This document shows, piece after piece, positions 52,388 through 60,786 of a stretch of 64,000 nt of DNA. The position numbers were made by a program, and so were the translations under genes. Each line of letters opens with the position of its first letter. Positions within the stretch are counted from its first letter, which is position 1. The DNA is taken from the NCBI RefSeq assembly GCF_039521365.1, contig NZ_BAAACF010000001.1, forward strand, positions 1,984,001-2,048,000, given 5' to 3'. The notes beneath the pieces are model-generated. The model was not told the DNA's origin. It did not search any database and saw only the letters and a list, made by a program, of their open reading frames with translations. The stretch comes from Clostridium_AW malenominatum. GTDB lineage: Bacteria > Bacillota > Clostridia > Clostridiales > Clostridiaceae.

Positions 52388-53086
52388 CTAATTGCTAATT
52401 AAGGTATTATGATTACAACAAAGACCGCAACTACAACCTGTATCACCAAATTTCAAGTCATAAACTTCTGAAAGCTCTACATTAACTTTAATAACCTTTT
52501 CCGCAAAATCTGATTTTTCCTTTGGTACTTCTAAAAGATTATCTGCCTTAGCTTGTGTATTTATAATTGCACCAATTGGTACATATCTATTTGCAGCTAT
52601 CCTAATTCCCCCTGTTACTATTGCTCCAGTATCAATATAGCAATTGTCCTCTACTATAGCATTAAATACAATTGAATTAAACCCAACAAATGTATTATTC
52701 CCCACAATAGCCGGTCCATGAATTAATGCTCCATGAGCTATACTTACTTTATTTCCAATATATATTGAATACCCTATACCATTTGCAAAGTATTTAGCAT
52801 CTCTTAGCCCATGAAATATTACTCCATCTTGTATATTAGAATTTTCACCTATATAAAATGGTGTTCCCTCATCTGCTCTTAGCACTACATTAGCACCTAA
52901 AAATACATTCTCTTCTATTATTACATCACCTATTACACTTGAAAATGGTCCTATAAATGCACTTTCACTTATTTGTGGATGTCTACTTACAGGATTAAAT
53001 GAAGTAATTGGATTTTCTCCAATAAAATAAGTATATAAATTAGTTGGCCCTACTGGCTTATAATCTTTTTTTGTATTATTATACAT
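52388..53086 (-). CDS. Gamma-carbonic-anhydrase-like left-handed beta-helix protein
   Basis: The 232-residue product is a hexapeptide-repeat beta-helix with the zinc ligands in DGVIFHGLRD and KVSIAHGALIHGPAIVGN, as in CamH/gamma carbonic anhydrases. The catalytic proton-shuttle Glu of Cam is not evident. An unusual cysteine-rich tail (DTGCSCGLCCNHN) could bind metal or form disulfides. It may hydrate CO2 or have a related role. Transcribed alone. Confidence 0.85.
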   Translation of the reverse strand: MYNNTKKDYKPVGPTNLYTYFIGENPITSFNPVSRHPQISESAFIGPFSSVIGDVIIEENVFLGANVVLRADEGTPFYIGENSNIQDGVIFHGLRDAKYFANGIGYSIYIGNKVSIAHGALIHGPAIVGNNTFVGFNSIVFNAIVEDNCYIDTGAIVTGGIRIAANRYVPIGAIINTQAKADNLLEVPKEKSDFAEKVIKVNVELSEVYDLKFGDTGCSCGLCCNHNTLISN

Positions 53087-53170
53087 TATAATTTTCTCCT
53101 TAAATTAATATTACATTATATTAATTTAATATTAATTTGTTAATCATTACATAAATATAAAGCTTATTAA

Positions 53171-53201
53171 AAAACGACAGAACTTTGATATCTGTCGTTT
53201 T
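53171..53201. terminator. Terminator, 'ACGACAGA' type, copy 4
   Basis: AAAACGACAGA ... TCTGTCGTTTT, identical arms to copies 1 and 2. It lies next to the lysozyme remnant and ends the five-gene AAA operon. Confidence 0.85.
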
Positions 53202-53229
53202 AGTTTGTTTATGTATTTATTTCACTGCT

Positions 53230-53331
53230 CTATTCTATATATTTCATCAACTTTTCAAATACAGCCCTTGTACCCTTACCCCAATTTTTATCTTCAGCAT
53301 TTTTTCTTCCTATCCACAAAAGGATCTTTAG
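53230..53331 (-). pseudogene. 3' remnant of a lysozyme-like gene
   Basis: One frame reads LWIGRKNAEDKNWGKGTRAV and then FEKLMKYIE before a stop. It matches the end of the lysozyme-like protein at 44213-45286 at most positions, but no upstream part remains. It is a leftover of a duplication or recombination. Confidence 0.75.
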
Positions 53332-53350
53332 CTACCATTATATATAAATA

Positions 53351-54907
53351 CTAAACTAAAACCCTTCTAGATACTTTATTATTAGATAAATTTCCGCCTA
53401 TAGGCTGACCTGAAGCTGGTACCGCTCTTTCTCTTCCCCAATCTCTAATTGATTCTATTTTTTCTGGACTTGTTTTAGATAATGGAATAACATTTTTTAG
53501 TGAATTTATTATTAATTCGTCTGAGTATTGCAGTTCATCATCTGCAATCAATCTATAAGCAACATCCCTAAGCGATGATTCTAAATCTGCTCCAGTAAAT
53601 CCATCTGTAATATCTACAAGCTGTTTTATAGTACTTTCTGACAACTTCATATTTATATACTTGTTTACATATAAATTGATTATTTCTTCTCTTTCAGTTT
53701 CTGAAGGTAAATCTACAAAAAATAATTCATCGAAGCGGCCACGTCTTATTAATTCAGAAGGTAATTTTGATACATCATTTGCTGTAGCTACTACAAAAAC
53801 TAGCTTTCTGCATTCCTGCATCCAGAATAAGAATTGTCCAACCATTCTTGTTGTAACTCCTGAACTATCACTACCTGATGTCCCAAGACCTTTTTCTATT
53901 TCATCTATCCATAATACACATGGGGAAAGATGCTCAGCAGTTTGAAAAGCTTCTTTTAACTGTTGTTCACTTTGACCTACATACTGTCCCTGAACTGTTG
54001 CAAAATCAAGTCTGTACAAAGGTAAATTCCAAAAAGCTGCTATTGCTTTTGCTGAAAGCGACTTACCGCATCCCGGAACCCCCACTAAAAGCACACCTCT
54101 TGGTGGCTGTAGTCCTCGTTTTCTTAATTCATCTCTTTTTTCTGGCGTCTGAAGTTTTTTCTTATTATTAAGCCATTCCTTTAATCCACTTAAACCTCCT
54201 ACATCCAAGATGCTTTGCGACGCTTCAATTTTCTCTAATCCTTCTATGTTTGAAAATAATTTATTTTTAGCAAAATTTAATTCTGTCAAGTCGCTTTTCT
54301 TAATAGCTTTATTAGCAACTAATGATACTATTACGTTCTGAGCTTCAACCTGGGTTACTCCTGCCAGAATTGTAGCAGCTTCCCGATAGTCATTATTATC
54401 CCATTCTATTGTTATATCTCTCTTATATGGCTCAATATTATCTTGTATAATCTGAAGCATTTCTTCTTCATTAGGTAAATCTAATGCTAGTGTCATACCA
54501 GATCTTTGTAACTGCCCCCAAACTGAAGTTGTAGTTAATGCAATAATTACTCCTCCAGTTTCTTCTGCCAAAGATACAACATCTTGAAGATACCTTGCTG
54601 TCATTGTATCATTCTCAATATCTGATACTTCTGTCAGTATAAAGGTTAAATTCTGCTTCACCTTTATTTGTTCTGTAATAAAATCCAAAGCACCCATTAA
54701 AGATTTATCATCATTAACTGTTCTCCCATTTGAAATATCATACATTCCTTTAGAAAGTGTATGAACATAAAATGGTAATAACAATTCTTCTGATACTGCT
54801 TTACAAACTTCTAATGCTCTGCTTTTTTCAAAAGTATTAAAAGATATAAACGGTATTCTGGCTAATGAATACTGCTTGATCTTTAGAATACATTCTTTAA
54901 AATTCAT
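53351..54907 (-). CDS. Ycf46-like AAA ATPase, last gene of five-gene operon
   Basis: The 518-residue product has an N-terminal domain with FNTFEKSRALEVCKAVSEEL, as in Ycf46 proteins of cyanobacteria and plastids. The AAA module carries Walker A GVPGCGKS at 276-283, Walker B VLWIDEIEKG at 331-340, a sensor-1 region in VVATANDVSKLP, and arginine-finger residues in RRGRFDE at 388-394. AAA ATPases of this type remodel protein complexes. It starts two bases after the 151-residue gene's stop. Function in this operon is unknown; it is probably the motor of the unit. Confidence 0.82.
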   Translation of the reverse strand: MNFKECILKIKQYSLARIPFISFNTFEKSRALEVCKAVSEELLLPFYVHTLSKGMYDISNGRTVNDDKSLMGALDFITEQIKVKQNLTFILTEVSDIENDTMTARYLQDVVSLAEETGGVIIALTTTSVWGQLQRSGMTLALDLPNEEEMLQIIQDNIEPYKRDITIEWDNNDYREAATILAGVTQVEAQNVIVSLVANKAIKKSDLTELNFAKNKLFSNIEGLEKIEASQSILDVGGLSGLKEWLNNKKKLQTPEKRDELRKRGLQPPRGVLLVGVPGCGKSLSAKAIAAFWNLPLYRLDFATVQGQYVGQSEQQLKEAFQTAEHLSPCVLWIDEIEKGLGTSGSDSSGVTTRMVGQFLFWMQECRKLVFVVATANDVSKLPSELIRRGRFDELFFVDLPSETEREEIINLYVNKYINMKLSESTIKQLVDITDGFTGADLESSLRDVAYRLIADDELQYSDELIINSLKNVIPLSKTSPEKIESIRDWGRERAVPASGQPIGGNLSNNKVSRRVLV

Positions 54908-54908
54908 C

Positions 54909-55364
54909 TTATTTATCCTCCAGGTTATTAATTCTGTTTCTTCGTATTATGCTTGCTAACATTCCTGTCCTATCGCTTTTGCTTGTTGTTTCAAGAGATT
55001 CCTGCATTAAATCTGCCTGTTTTTTTATTGCATCTACAAATCTCTTAACATCTTCTTCAGGCAAAATTGAAATCTGTACAAATTCTATTAAAAATTTAAA
55101 CTCTTTTCTTAACAATAACAATGAATTCGTTAACATGTTTATGTCACCATTATTAAATCCCATGGCTCTTGTAAACTTGTCAGATGCTTTTTTTAATCTT
55201 AACTGAATAACTTCATTCATTTGCTTAGCAATTCTTCCTCCTACACCTGCATTCAATGTAAGAGTTCCATTTTTGATACATCTTAATACTTCCTCATCAT
55301 GAGTTCCTTCCTTTGCTAAATCAAAACATTCAACCCATTCAGCATATATAGTTGGATTTTTCAT
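54909..55364 (-). CDS. Small helical protein of the AAA operon (151 residues)
   Basis: The product starts MKNPTIYAEWVECFDLAKEG and is predicted almost all-helical, with IRRNRINNLEDK at the end. I do not recognise the family. The ATG overlaps the stop of the 56-residue gene (ATGA) and is preceded by AGGAGAGG. It is followed after one base by the AAA ATPase gene, so it is a candidate adaptor or partner of that ATPase. Confidence 0.65.
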   Translation of the reverse strand: MKNPTIYAEWVECFDLAKEGTHDEEVLRCIKNGTLTLNAGVGGRIAKQMNEVIQLRLKKASDKFTRAMGFNNGDINMLTNSLLLLRKEFKFLIEFVQISILPEEDVKRFVDAIKKQADLMQESLETTSKSDRTGMLASIIRRNRINNLEDK

Positions 55365-55531
55365 ATTCCTCTCCTTACTCTTTTTACAACAACTGCTGGT
55401 GGTGTTAAGTCCCATTCTGGAAATGCTGCTGCAAAATCATCTGTTGTTGATTCCATTTTATTATTATCTGAATCCTTATTAACTTCTGTATTTTTCATTA
55501 CATTTCTATTGATTGGCAAATTATTCTTCAT
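55361..55531 (-). CDS. Very small protein of the AAA operon (56 residues)
   Basis: The product begins MKNNLPINRNVMKNTE, has an acidic, Asn-rich first half and ends with DDFAAAFPEWDLTPPAVVVK and RVRRGI. The second half (acidic, WDLxPP, then a basic end) looks like a short peptide motif for docking to a partner. The start is 20 bases after the 575-residue gene stop, with GGTGG upstream, and its stop overlaps the next start, so it sits in the operon's reading pattern and is likely real. Confidence 0.65.
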   Translation of the reverse strand: MKNNLPINRNVMKNTEVNKDSDNNKMESTTDDFAAAFPEWDLTPPAVVVKRVRRGI

Positions 55532-55551
55532 AACTTTTTAAATCCACCTTT

Positions 55552-57279
55552 CTATAATACTTGTCTTACTCTACTATTATTTTGTACCGTAATAAACTGC
55601 TCAGGTGATATTCCTTTTAAGAAATCTATAACTTTTTCACTTTCCTTATCCTTCAAAGAATATAATCTTCTATAATCAACTACTTCAGCTAAAAAACCGT
55701 TTAGTATCACTTGAGATGATTCTCTAAAATTTTCAATATCAGTAATTACTTTATTTCTGTTTTTTTCAACTGATTTCTTTTGAGATAGTATAACTCCTGT
55801 TGCTATCGGTATAGTAATTAAAGGGATTATTATACTTCCTATTCCTAAAATAGCAATAATACCACCAATTACTCCAGCTGCTATTGTTTTACCATTTGGC
55901 CATTTTAGTTTACTTAACTGTTCTTCTTTTATTTTATCTATATAGCTGTTTAATGAATTACTAAGTTCTTCTGCATTTACTCCATCTCTTGTTTTACCAT
56001 GCCAGTTATCAATAGCAACTTCAATTTCAATTGGAACTCCAGCTCTGCTTTTAGCTGTTAAATCTTCATGTGCATCTAATATCCATTGTTTAGATAATGA
56101 AATTGCAAGTTTTTGAGTTGGAATTAAAGCGCCAGTTGACTCAGGTGCTAATGCAATATTTGTTAGATGTTGTGAGAAGTCATCATATTCTTCATATCCT
56201 TTATATTCTAGATCAAATCTCTTATTCGCTCTATCTATTTCCCCATTTTCTTCAATTGCTAATTTATTTTTTCTTAACTGAGCTCTAATTGGTAACTCTT
56301 CAGTATCATAATTTTTAACTAAACTATCTAGTATTTCATCTATCTTTGCAGATATCGATGCTACATTTTCCACTGGAGTATTGAATATATCACTAAAATA
56401 GTTATAAATTACATCATGAGTTTCCGCTATTTCTAATACATCTTTGAGCTTGCCCCATGTATTGCTATGTTTTTTTAATATAGGAAATTCATTTTCATCT
56501 ATACTTGCTTTTTTTGCAATAAGAGCATTTCGCCATTGCTGTCTTTGTTCTTCAACAAATCCAGCTTTTGAAGATAATTCATCCAGCCACTGCCTAATCT
56601 TTGAAGAACACATACCTTTTACATCTCCGCCAAATAATCCACTTGCAAATGCATCTAAAACAACAATTATCCTACGTTCCATTTTTTCTGGATCCTGCAT
56701 TGAAAAATATCTTTCCAGCCATACTAATGAACCATCTAGCTTTCCTGCTCTTCTACTTATTAAACAGAAAAGTAACGATGTTTTTTCATCATCTCTTCTA
56801 AGCGCTTCCCTAAGTGCTTTATCTGCAAGTTCCTTATTATCACTTAGCCATGCAGATAATGCTATTAAAGCTGGAGCCAACCAATATCTTGGTGTTGATA
56901 ACATAAGTTCTTCAGTAGCATTTTCTATTGTCTCCTTTTTAACTACACTAATGTCAGCAGCCTGAAGTATACCTACTGTATGTCTTCTTACTGTTTCATA
57001 ATTTCCAAATTCTTTTTCTAACTCTTGCTCCAACATAACTACACTTTGCTTTGCATCTGCTAAATTAGCTATTCTCTTTGATTCATTAACAAATGCTCTA
57101 AATTCTTCTGTTAAAGCACTTAATTCTGATGATACTACATTTACTTTACCATCAACATTATTTACCCTGACAGCTACACCCTCTACATTATTAGCTACTG
57201 CAGCCAGGTTATTAGCTAATCTGCTTAAATTATTTTCTATAATGTTTAAATTTGCCGTGCTTATTACACGATCCCCCAT
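55552..57279 (-). CDS. Coiled-coil protein with C-terminal membrane hairpin, AAA operon (575 residues)
   Basis: The product opens with a long helical heptad segment (NNLSRLANNLAAVANNVEGV, VNNVDGKVNVVSSELSALTE), continues as a helical solenoid-like domain, and ends with a glycine-rich membrane hairpin near residues 465-505 (IAAGVIGGIIAILGIGSIII). A short soluble tail follows. It could be the membrane-tethered scaffold on which the AAA ATPase acts. I do not recognise the family. GGGGGTAGG precedes the ATG. Confidence 0.65.
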   Translation of the reverse strand: MGDRVISTANLNIIENNLSRLANNLAAVANNVEGVAVRVNNVDGKVNVVSSELSALTEEFRAFVNESKRIANLADAKQSVVMLEQELEKEFGNYETVRRHTVGILQAADISVVKKETIENATEELMLSTPRYWLAPALIALSAWLSDNKELADKALREALRRDDEKTSLLFCLISRRAGKLDGSLVWLERYFSMQDPEKMERRIIVVLDAFASGLFGGDVKGMCSSKIRQWLDELSSKAGFVEEQRQQWRNALIAKKASIDENEFPILKKHSNTWGKLKDVLEIAETHDVIYNYFSDIFNTPVENVASISAKIDEILDSLVKNYDTEELPIRAQLRKNKLAIEENGEIDRANKRFDLEYKGYEEYDDFSQHLTNIALAPESTGALIPTQKLAISLSKQWILDAHEDLTAKSRAGVPIEIEVAIDNWHGKTRDGVNAEELSNSLNSYIDKIKEEQLSKLKWPNGKTIAAGVIGGIIAILGIGSIIIPLITIPIATGVILSQKKSVEKNRNKVITDIENFRESSQVILNGFLAEVVDYRRLYSLKDKESEKVIDFLKGISPEQFITVQNNSRVRQVL

Positions 57280-57293
57280 CTTAACCTACCCCC

Positions 57294-57773
57294 TTATTTT
57301 ACTATACTAACACTTCCATCACTCTTTACAGCACATAAACAATCTGTATATACTTCAATATATTCATACCCTCCATGAAGAGCTAAACTTCTGGCTCTTT
57401 CAATTAAAGCTGGCATACTTTCGGAGGTCTTGTAATGAACTAAAATACCTCCACTCATATCAATTGTATGAACATCATATGGTTGTCCCAAATAACACTT
57501 TGCTACTAATCCTACTAATAGATTATTTTCTGGTATGTCTTTAAATTCATTTCTTATTGCCTCTACACAAGCTTCAAATTGTTTTTTACTTTGTTCACAT
57601 CCACCAACATCAAGTTTTTTTATTGACTCCATATACTCATTTGATCTTTTATTTCTTAACCTTTTCTCTAATGTAGTTTTATCCATGAAAAGCTTTTGAT
57701 TTACAGCTTTTTCAACGCTTAATTCTAATTTGTGTTGATGTTCTGCTTTTCCTGCTAATATTGGTCTTGGCAT
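57294..57773 (-). CDS. Hypothetical protein, first gene of AAA operon (159 residues)
   Basis: The product is soluble and mixed alpha/beta with MPRPILAGKAEHQHKLELSV at its start and YEYIEVYTDCLCAVKSDGSV near the end. I do not recognise the family. It is followed after 14 bases by the 575-residue gene, and GGAGG precedes the ATG. Upstream on the minus strand TATAAT (57829-57834 region) is a plausible -10 box; the -35 box is weak. Confidence 0.65.
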   Translation of the reverse strand: MPRPILAGKAEHQHKLELSVEKAVNQKLFMDKTTLEKRLRNKRSNEYMESIKKLDVGGCEQSKKQFEACVEAIRNEFKDIPENNLLVGLVAKCYLGQPYDVHTIDMSGGILVHYKTSESMPALIERARSLALHGGYEYIEVYTDCLCAVKSDGSVSIVK

Positions 57774-57930
57774 TCGATTACCTCCTTATTACTGATTATA
57801 ATTATAGATTCATTTATTCCTTAATTTGTATTATACTACATTATTGGTTACTTTTACTATTCTATTGCATCATTTTGTAATTCTTTCTAAAACTAGATTT
57901 AATATTATCCTTTATAACTATTTTATATAA

Positions 57931-57970
57931 AAAAGGATGGTCACTACTAATTTGTAATAACCATCCTTTT
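57931..57970 (-). terminator. Terminator after the chemoreceptor gene
   Basis: AAAAGGATGGT ... ACCATCCTTTT, an 11-bp perfect stem 12 bases past the chemoreceptor stop codon, separating it from the AAA operon. Confidence 0.88.
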
Positions 57971-57982
57971 ATATTATGCATT

Positions 57983-59449
57983 TTATTTATTTATGGAGTT
58001 TAATTCATTACATATATTATCTATTTCGTCATAACTACTTGTTATATCCATTATGCTATTATTAAGCTCATCAATAGCCGCAAAGATTTCTTCCATAGCA
58101 GTTGTAGTTGATTCTACATTTTCGCTAATATTATTTACTGAACTTAATGTATTTTTCATAGTACTTTCAAGCAATATAGATTGTGATCCAACATTTCTTG
58201 AATAACTTAATACATTAGAAGTGTTCTTATTAACATCTTTAAATAACTCTTTAACATCATTTGTATGTTCATTACATAGCTCGATTGACTTTTCTTCTTT
58301 TAATATTTCTTCTGCAACTACCTTTGTTTTATTAGATATATTATTCAATATTGATTCTACTTGATCTGTAGATATTTTTGAATCCTCAGCAAGTTTTCTT
58401 ACTTCTTCTGCAACCACAGCAAAACCTCTTCCATGCTCTCCAGCTCTAGCTGCTTCAATTGATGCATTAAGAGCTAATAGATTCGTTTGCTCTGATATTT
58501 GTGTAATACTGTTAATAATATTAACTATTTTTGCGTTTTCATCACTTAATTCATTTATCATAGACACCACATTTAAAATATTTGTATTTACCTTATTCAT
58601 TTCCGAAGATAATATATCTACTTTATTATTACCTTCTAACACAACATTTTCAGTTGACTTAGATAATTCCTCCATAGTTTTAATGGCATTCGTAACTTCT
58701 TCTACTTTCTCTACTCCATCCTCTATTGAATGTTTCATTCCACTCATTAAATCCACTTCTTTAGCTGCACTACTCGCAACGTCGCTTGTAGAGCTAGTTA
58801 TTTCTTCTGCTATTTGTCCTGCTACAGAAATTCCACTTTTTATTTTCTCATTAGTTGCTGTTAAAACTTTTATAGTACTATATATTTTTTCTAGCAACAA
58901 CTCTGCTCTAGATTTAGCTTCTTCAGTAGCCTTATGAGTTTCTTCTAAATCTTTATAAATATTTTTTGTAGCAATAGCATTAATTGACAATATAACTGAT
59001 GCTGCTACTATGTATAATATATAAAATATTAATTCATAATATTCTACGGAAGCAAAGAGAGTTGTCTTATAACCTAAGAAGCAAAACACCACAAGTCCTA
59101 TAGCCAAAATCGCTTCAATAATTAATATCCTTAAATCTTGATATACACTCATTAACATAACACCATAATATATCAGAATAAAATTAGCCCAATTGGGGTC
59201 TGATATAAACATTATGCCTATAACAACAGTATACATCATTACCGTATAATACATTGTTTGAATAATAAATTTCTTTTTTATTAATATAAAATCAATTATA
59301 GCTAAAGGTATGGAAAGTCCAACTAATATTAATATGGCATTCCTATCTACCTTTAAAATTATATTAAAAATTACCCTTAATACTACCGATAATATAAATC
59401 CTGCCAGCATTACTTTATTCTTCAATTCTGCACTTTTTTTATAGTCCAT
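57983..59449 (-). CDS. Methyl-accepting chemotaxis-type receptor with 6-helix membrane sensor
   Basis: The 488-residue product has about six membrane helices in its first ~165 residues and no large extracytoplasmic domain. A long cytoplasmic coiled coil follows with the receptor tip [20 protein letters not shown] and [18 protein letters not shown]. Lacking a ligand-binding domain, it may sense changes in the membrane itself. No che genes are adjacent. GGAGGAG precedes the ATG. Diverges from the FabH-like gene. Confidence 0.9.
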   Translation of the reverse strand: MDYKKSAELKNKVMLAGFILSVVLRVIFNIILKVDRNAILILVGLSIPLAIIDFILIKKKFIIQTMYYTVMMYTVVIGIMFISDPNWANFILIYYGVMLMSVYQDLRILIIEAILAIGLVVFCFLGYKTTLFASVEYYELIFYILYIVAASVILSINAIATKNIYKDLEETHKATEEAKSRAELLLEKIYSTIKVLTATNEKIKSGISVAGQIAEEITSSTSDVASSAAKEVDLMSGMKHSIEDGVEKVEEVTNAIKTMEELSKSTENVVLEGNNKVDILSSEMNKVNTNILNVVSMINELSDENAKIVNIINSITQISEQTNLLALNASIEAARAGEHGRGFAVVAEEVRKLAEDSKISTDQVESILNNISNKTKVVAEEILKEEKSIELCNEHTNDVKELFKDVNKNTSNVLSYSRNVGSQSILLESTMKNTLSSVNNISENVESTTTAMEEIFAAIDELNNSIMDITSSYDEIDNICNELNSINK

Positions 59450-59708
59450 TACTACTCCTCCTTATTCAATACCATATTATTATTATTCGTAATATTGTTA
59501 TATAACTTTACCATATTCTATATTTTTTGCTCTTTAATCCTTATATTTTATAAATATGAATTTTATTACATTTAGAATATATAAATAACTATTTGTTATG
59601 TCATTATTATAATAAATGTATTTTTTTAATAATTATTTTAATTTATTTAAATACTTTACGATAATTATAAATGGACATATTTAACAACAAAGATAAGGTG
59701 GAGAGAAA

Positions 59709-60707
59709 ATGAGTATAAAAATTAAAAACATCGAGTATTACACTCCTAAAACAAATTATTCTAACGAATATTTTTTAAAACATTTTTCAGAGCAAGACGT
59801 AGATATTTCCGGATTATTAAATATTACCGGAAGAGACCAGAGATATATTTCTGAAGATTTTCATGAAAATTCTTTAACTATGGCTATAGATGCTTGTAGA
59901 AAAGCAATAAGAACTGCAAATATTGATGTACAAGATATAAATTTAGTTGTATTTGTATCTAGTACTCCAGAATATCTATCTCCTACAAATGCTGTTAAAA
60001 TTCATAGTGCTTTAGGTTTATCTAAAAATGCAAATGCATATGATATGAATGGTAATTGTGCAGGAATGATAATTGCAATGGATCAAGTCTGCAGAACAAT
60101 GAAAAGCAATAACAAAATTAAATATAGCTTACTTGTTGGTTCAGATTTGGTAGTTAGATATTCAAGAAAATCAGAACCTATTACTTATGCTAATTTTGGT
60201 GAATCTGCATGTGCTGTTTTACTGGAAAACACTGAAGATAACATATCAGATTTCATAGATAGTTCATCTTACGTAGATAGCTCATTAAGCTGCTATATAA
60301 AATTTCCTCCTGAGGGTTTTTCTAAGGTATTACCAGTAGATGAAGATACACCAAAAGACAATAGAATAATAGAATGGATAGATTTTAATACAGATGAGGC
60401 CTTTGCAAGTTCTGTTGATTCAATAAATGAAATACTAGCTCGAAATAATCTAACTAAAGATGATATTAAATTATATTGCTTATCTCAATTTGCAAAGAAA
60501 AATATTGATATGATAAGAGAGACTTTAGAAGAACCAGATCATAAATTTCCATTCGTAGGTGACAGATTTGGATATACAGGTGTTACAAGCCCATTTATGG
60601 CCTTAGCCCATTCTGTTTCGGATGGTAAACTTAAGCGTGGAGATTATATTATTTTATGGACAGTTGGAGCTGGTGTGGTTGCTTCATGTATACTAATTAG
60701 ATATTAA
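59709..60707 (+). CDS. FabH-like thiolase-fold condensing enzyme with altered triad
   Basis: The 332-residue product has the beta-ketoacyl synthase III fold with active Cys117 in DMNGNCAGMIIAMDQV and ANFGESACAVLLE. The His and Asn of the FabH triad are not where expected: HxAN reads CLSQFAKKNID, and GNTSAAS reads GYTGVTSPFM. It may therefore be an acyl transferase or a non-decarboxylating condensing enzyme rather than a fatty acid initiator. No fab or polyketide genes are near. AAGGTGG precedes the ATG. Confidence 0.82.
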   Translation: MSIKIKNIEYYTPKTNYSNEYFLKHFSEQDVDISGLLNITGRDQRYISEDFHENSLTMAIDACRKAIRTANIDVQDINLVVFVSSTPEYLSPTNAVKIHSALGLSKNANAYDMNGNCAGMIIAMDQVCRTMKSNNKIKYSLLVGSDLVVRYSRKSEPITYANFGESACAVLLENTEDNISDFIDSSSYVDSSLSCYIKFPPEGFSKVLPVDEDTPKDNRIIEWIDFNTDEAFASSVDSINEILARNNLTKDDIKLYCLSQFAKKNIDMIRETLEEPDHKFPFVGDRFGYTGVTSPFMALAHSVSDGKLKRGDYIILWTVGAGVVASCILIRY

Positions 60708-60746
60708 ATTTTTGTTTCAAATTATGTACTAGCCTTCTAAAGACTA

Positions 60747-60780
60747 AAAAGCTATGAGCATTTCACTCATAGCTTTTTAA
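60747..60780. terminator. Bidirectional terminator between FabH-like and UvrA-like genes
   Basis: AAAAAGCTATGAG ... CTCATAGCTTTTT, a 13-bp perfect stem between convergent genes. Confidence 0.9.
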
Positions 60781-60786
60781 AACAAA

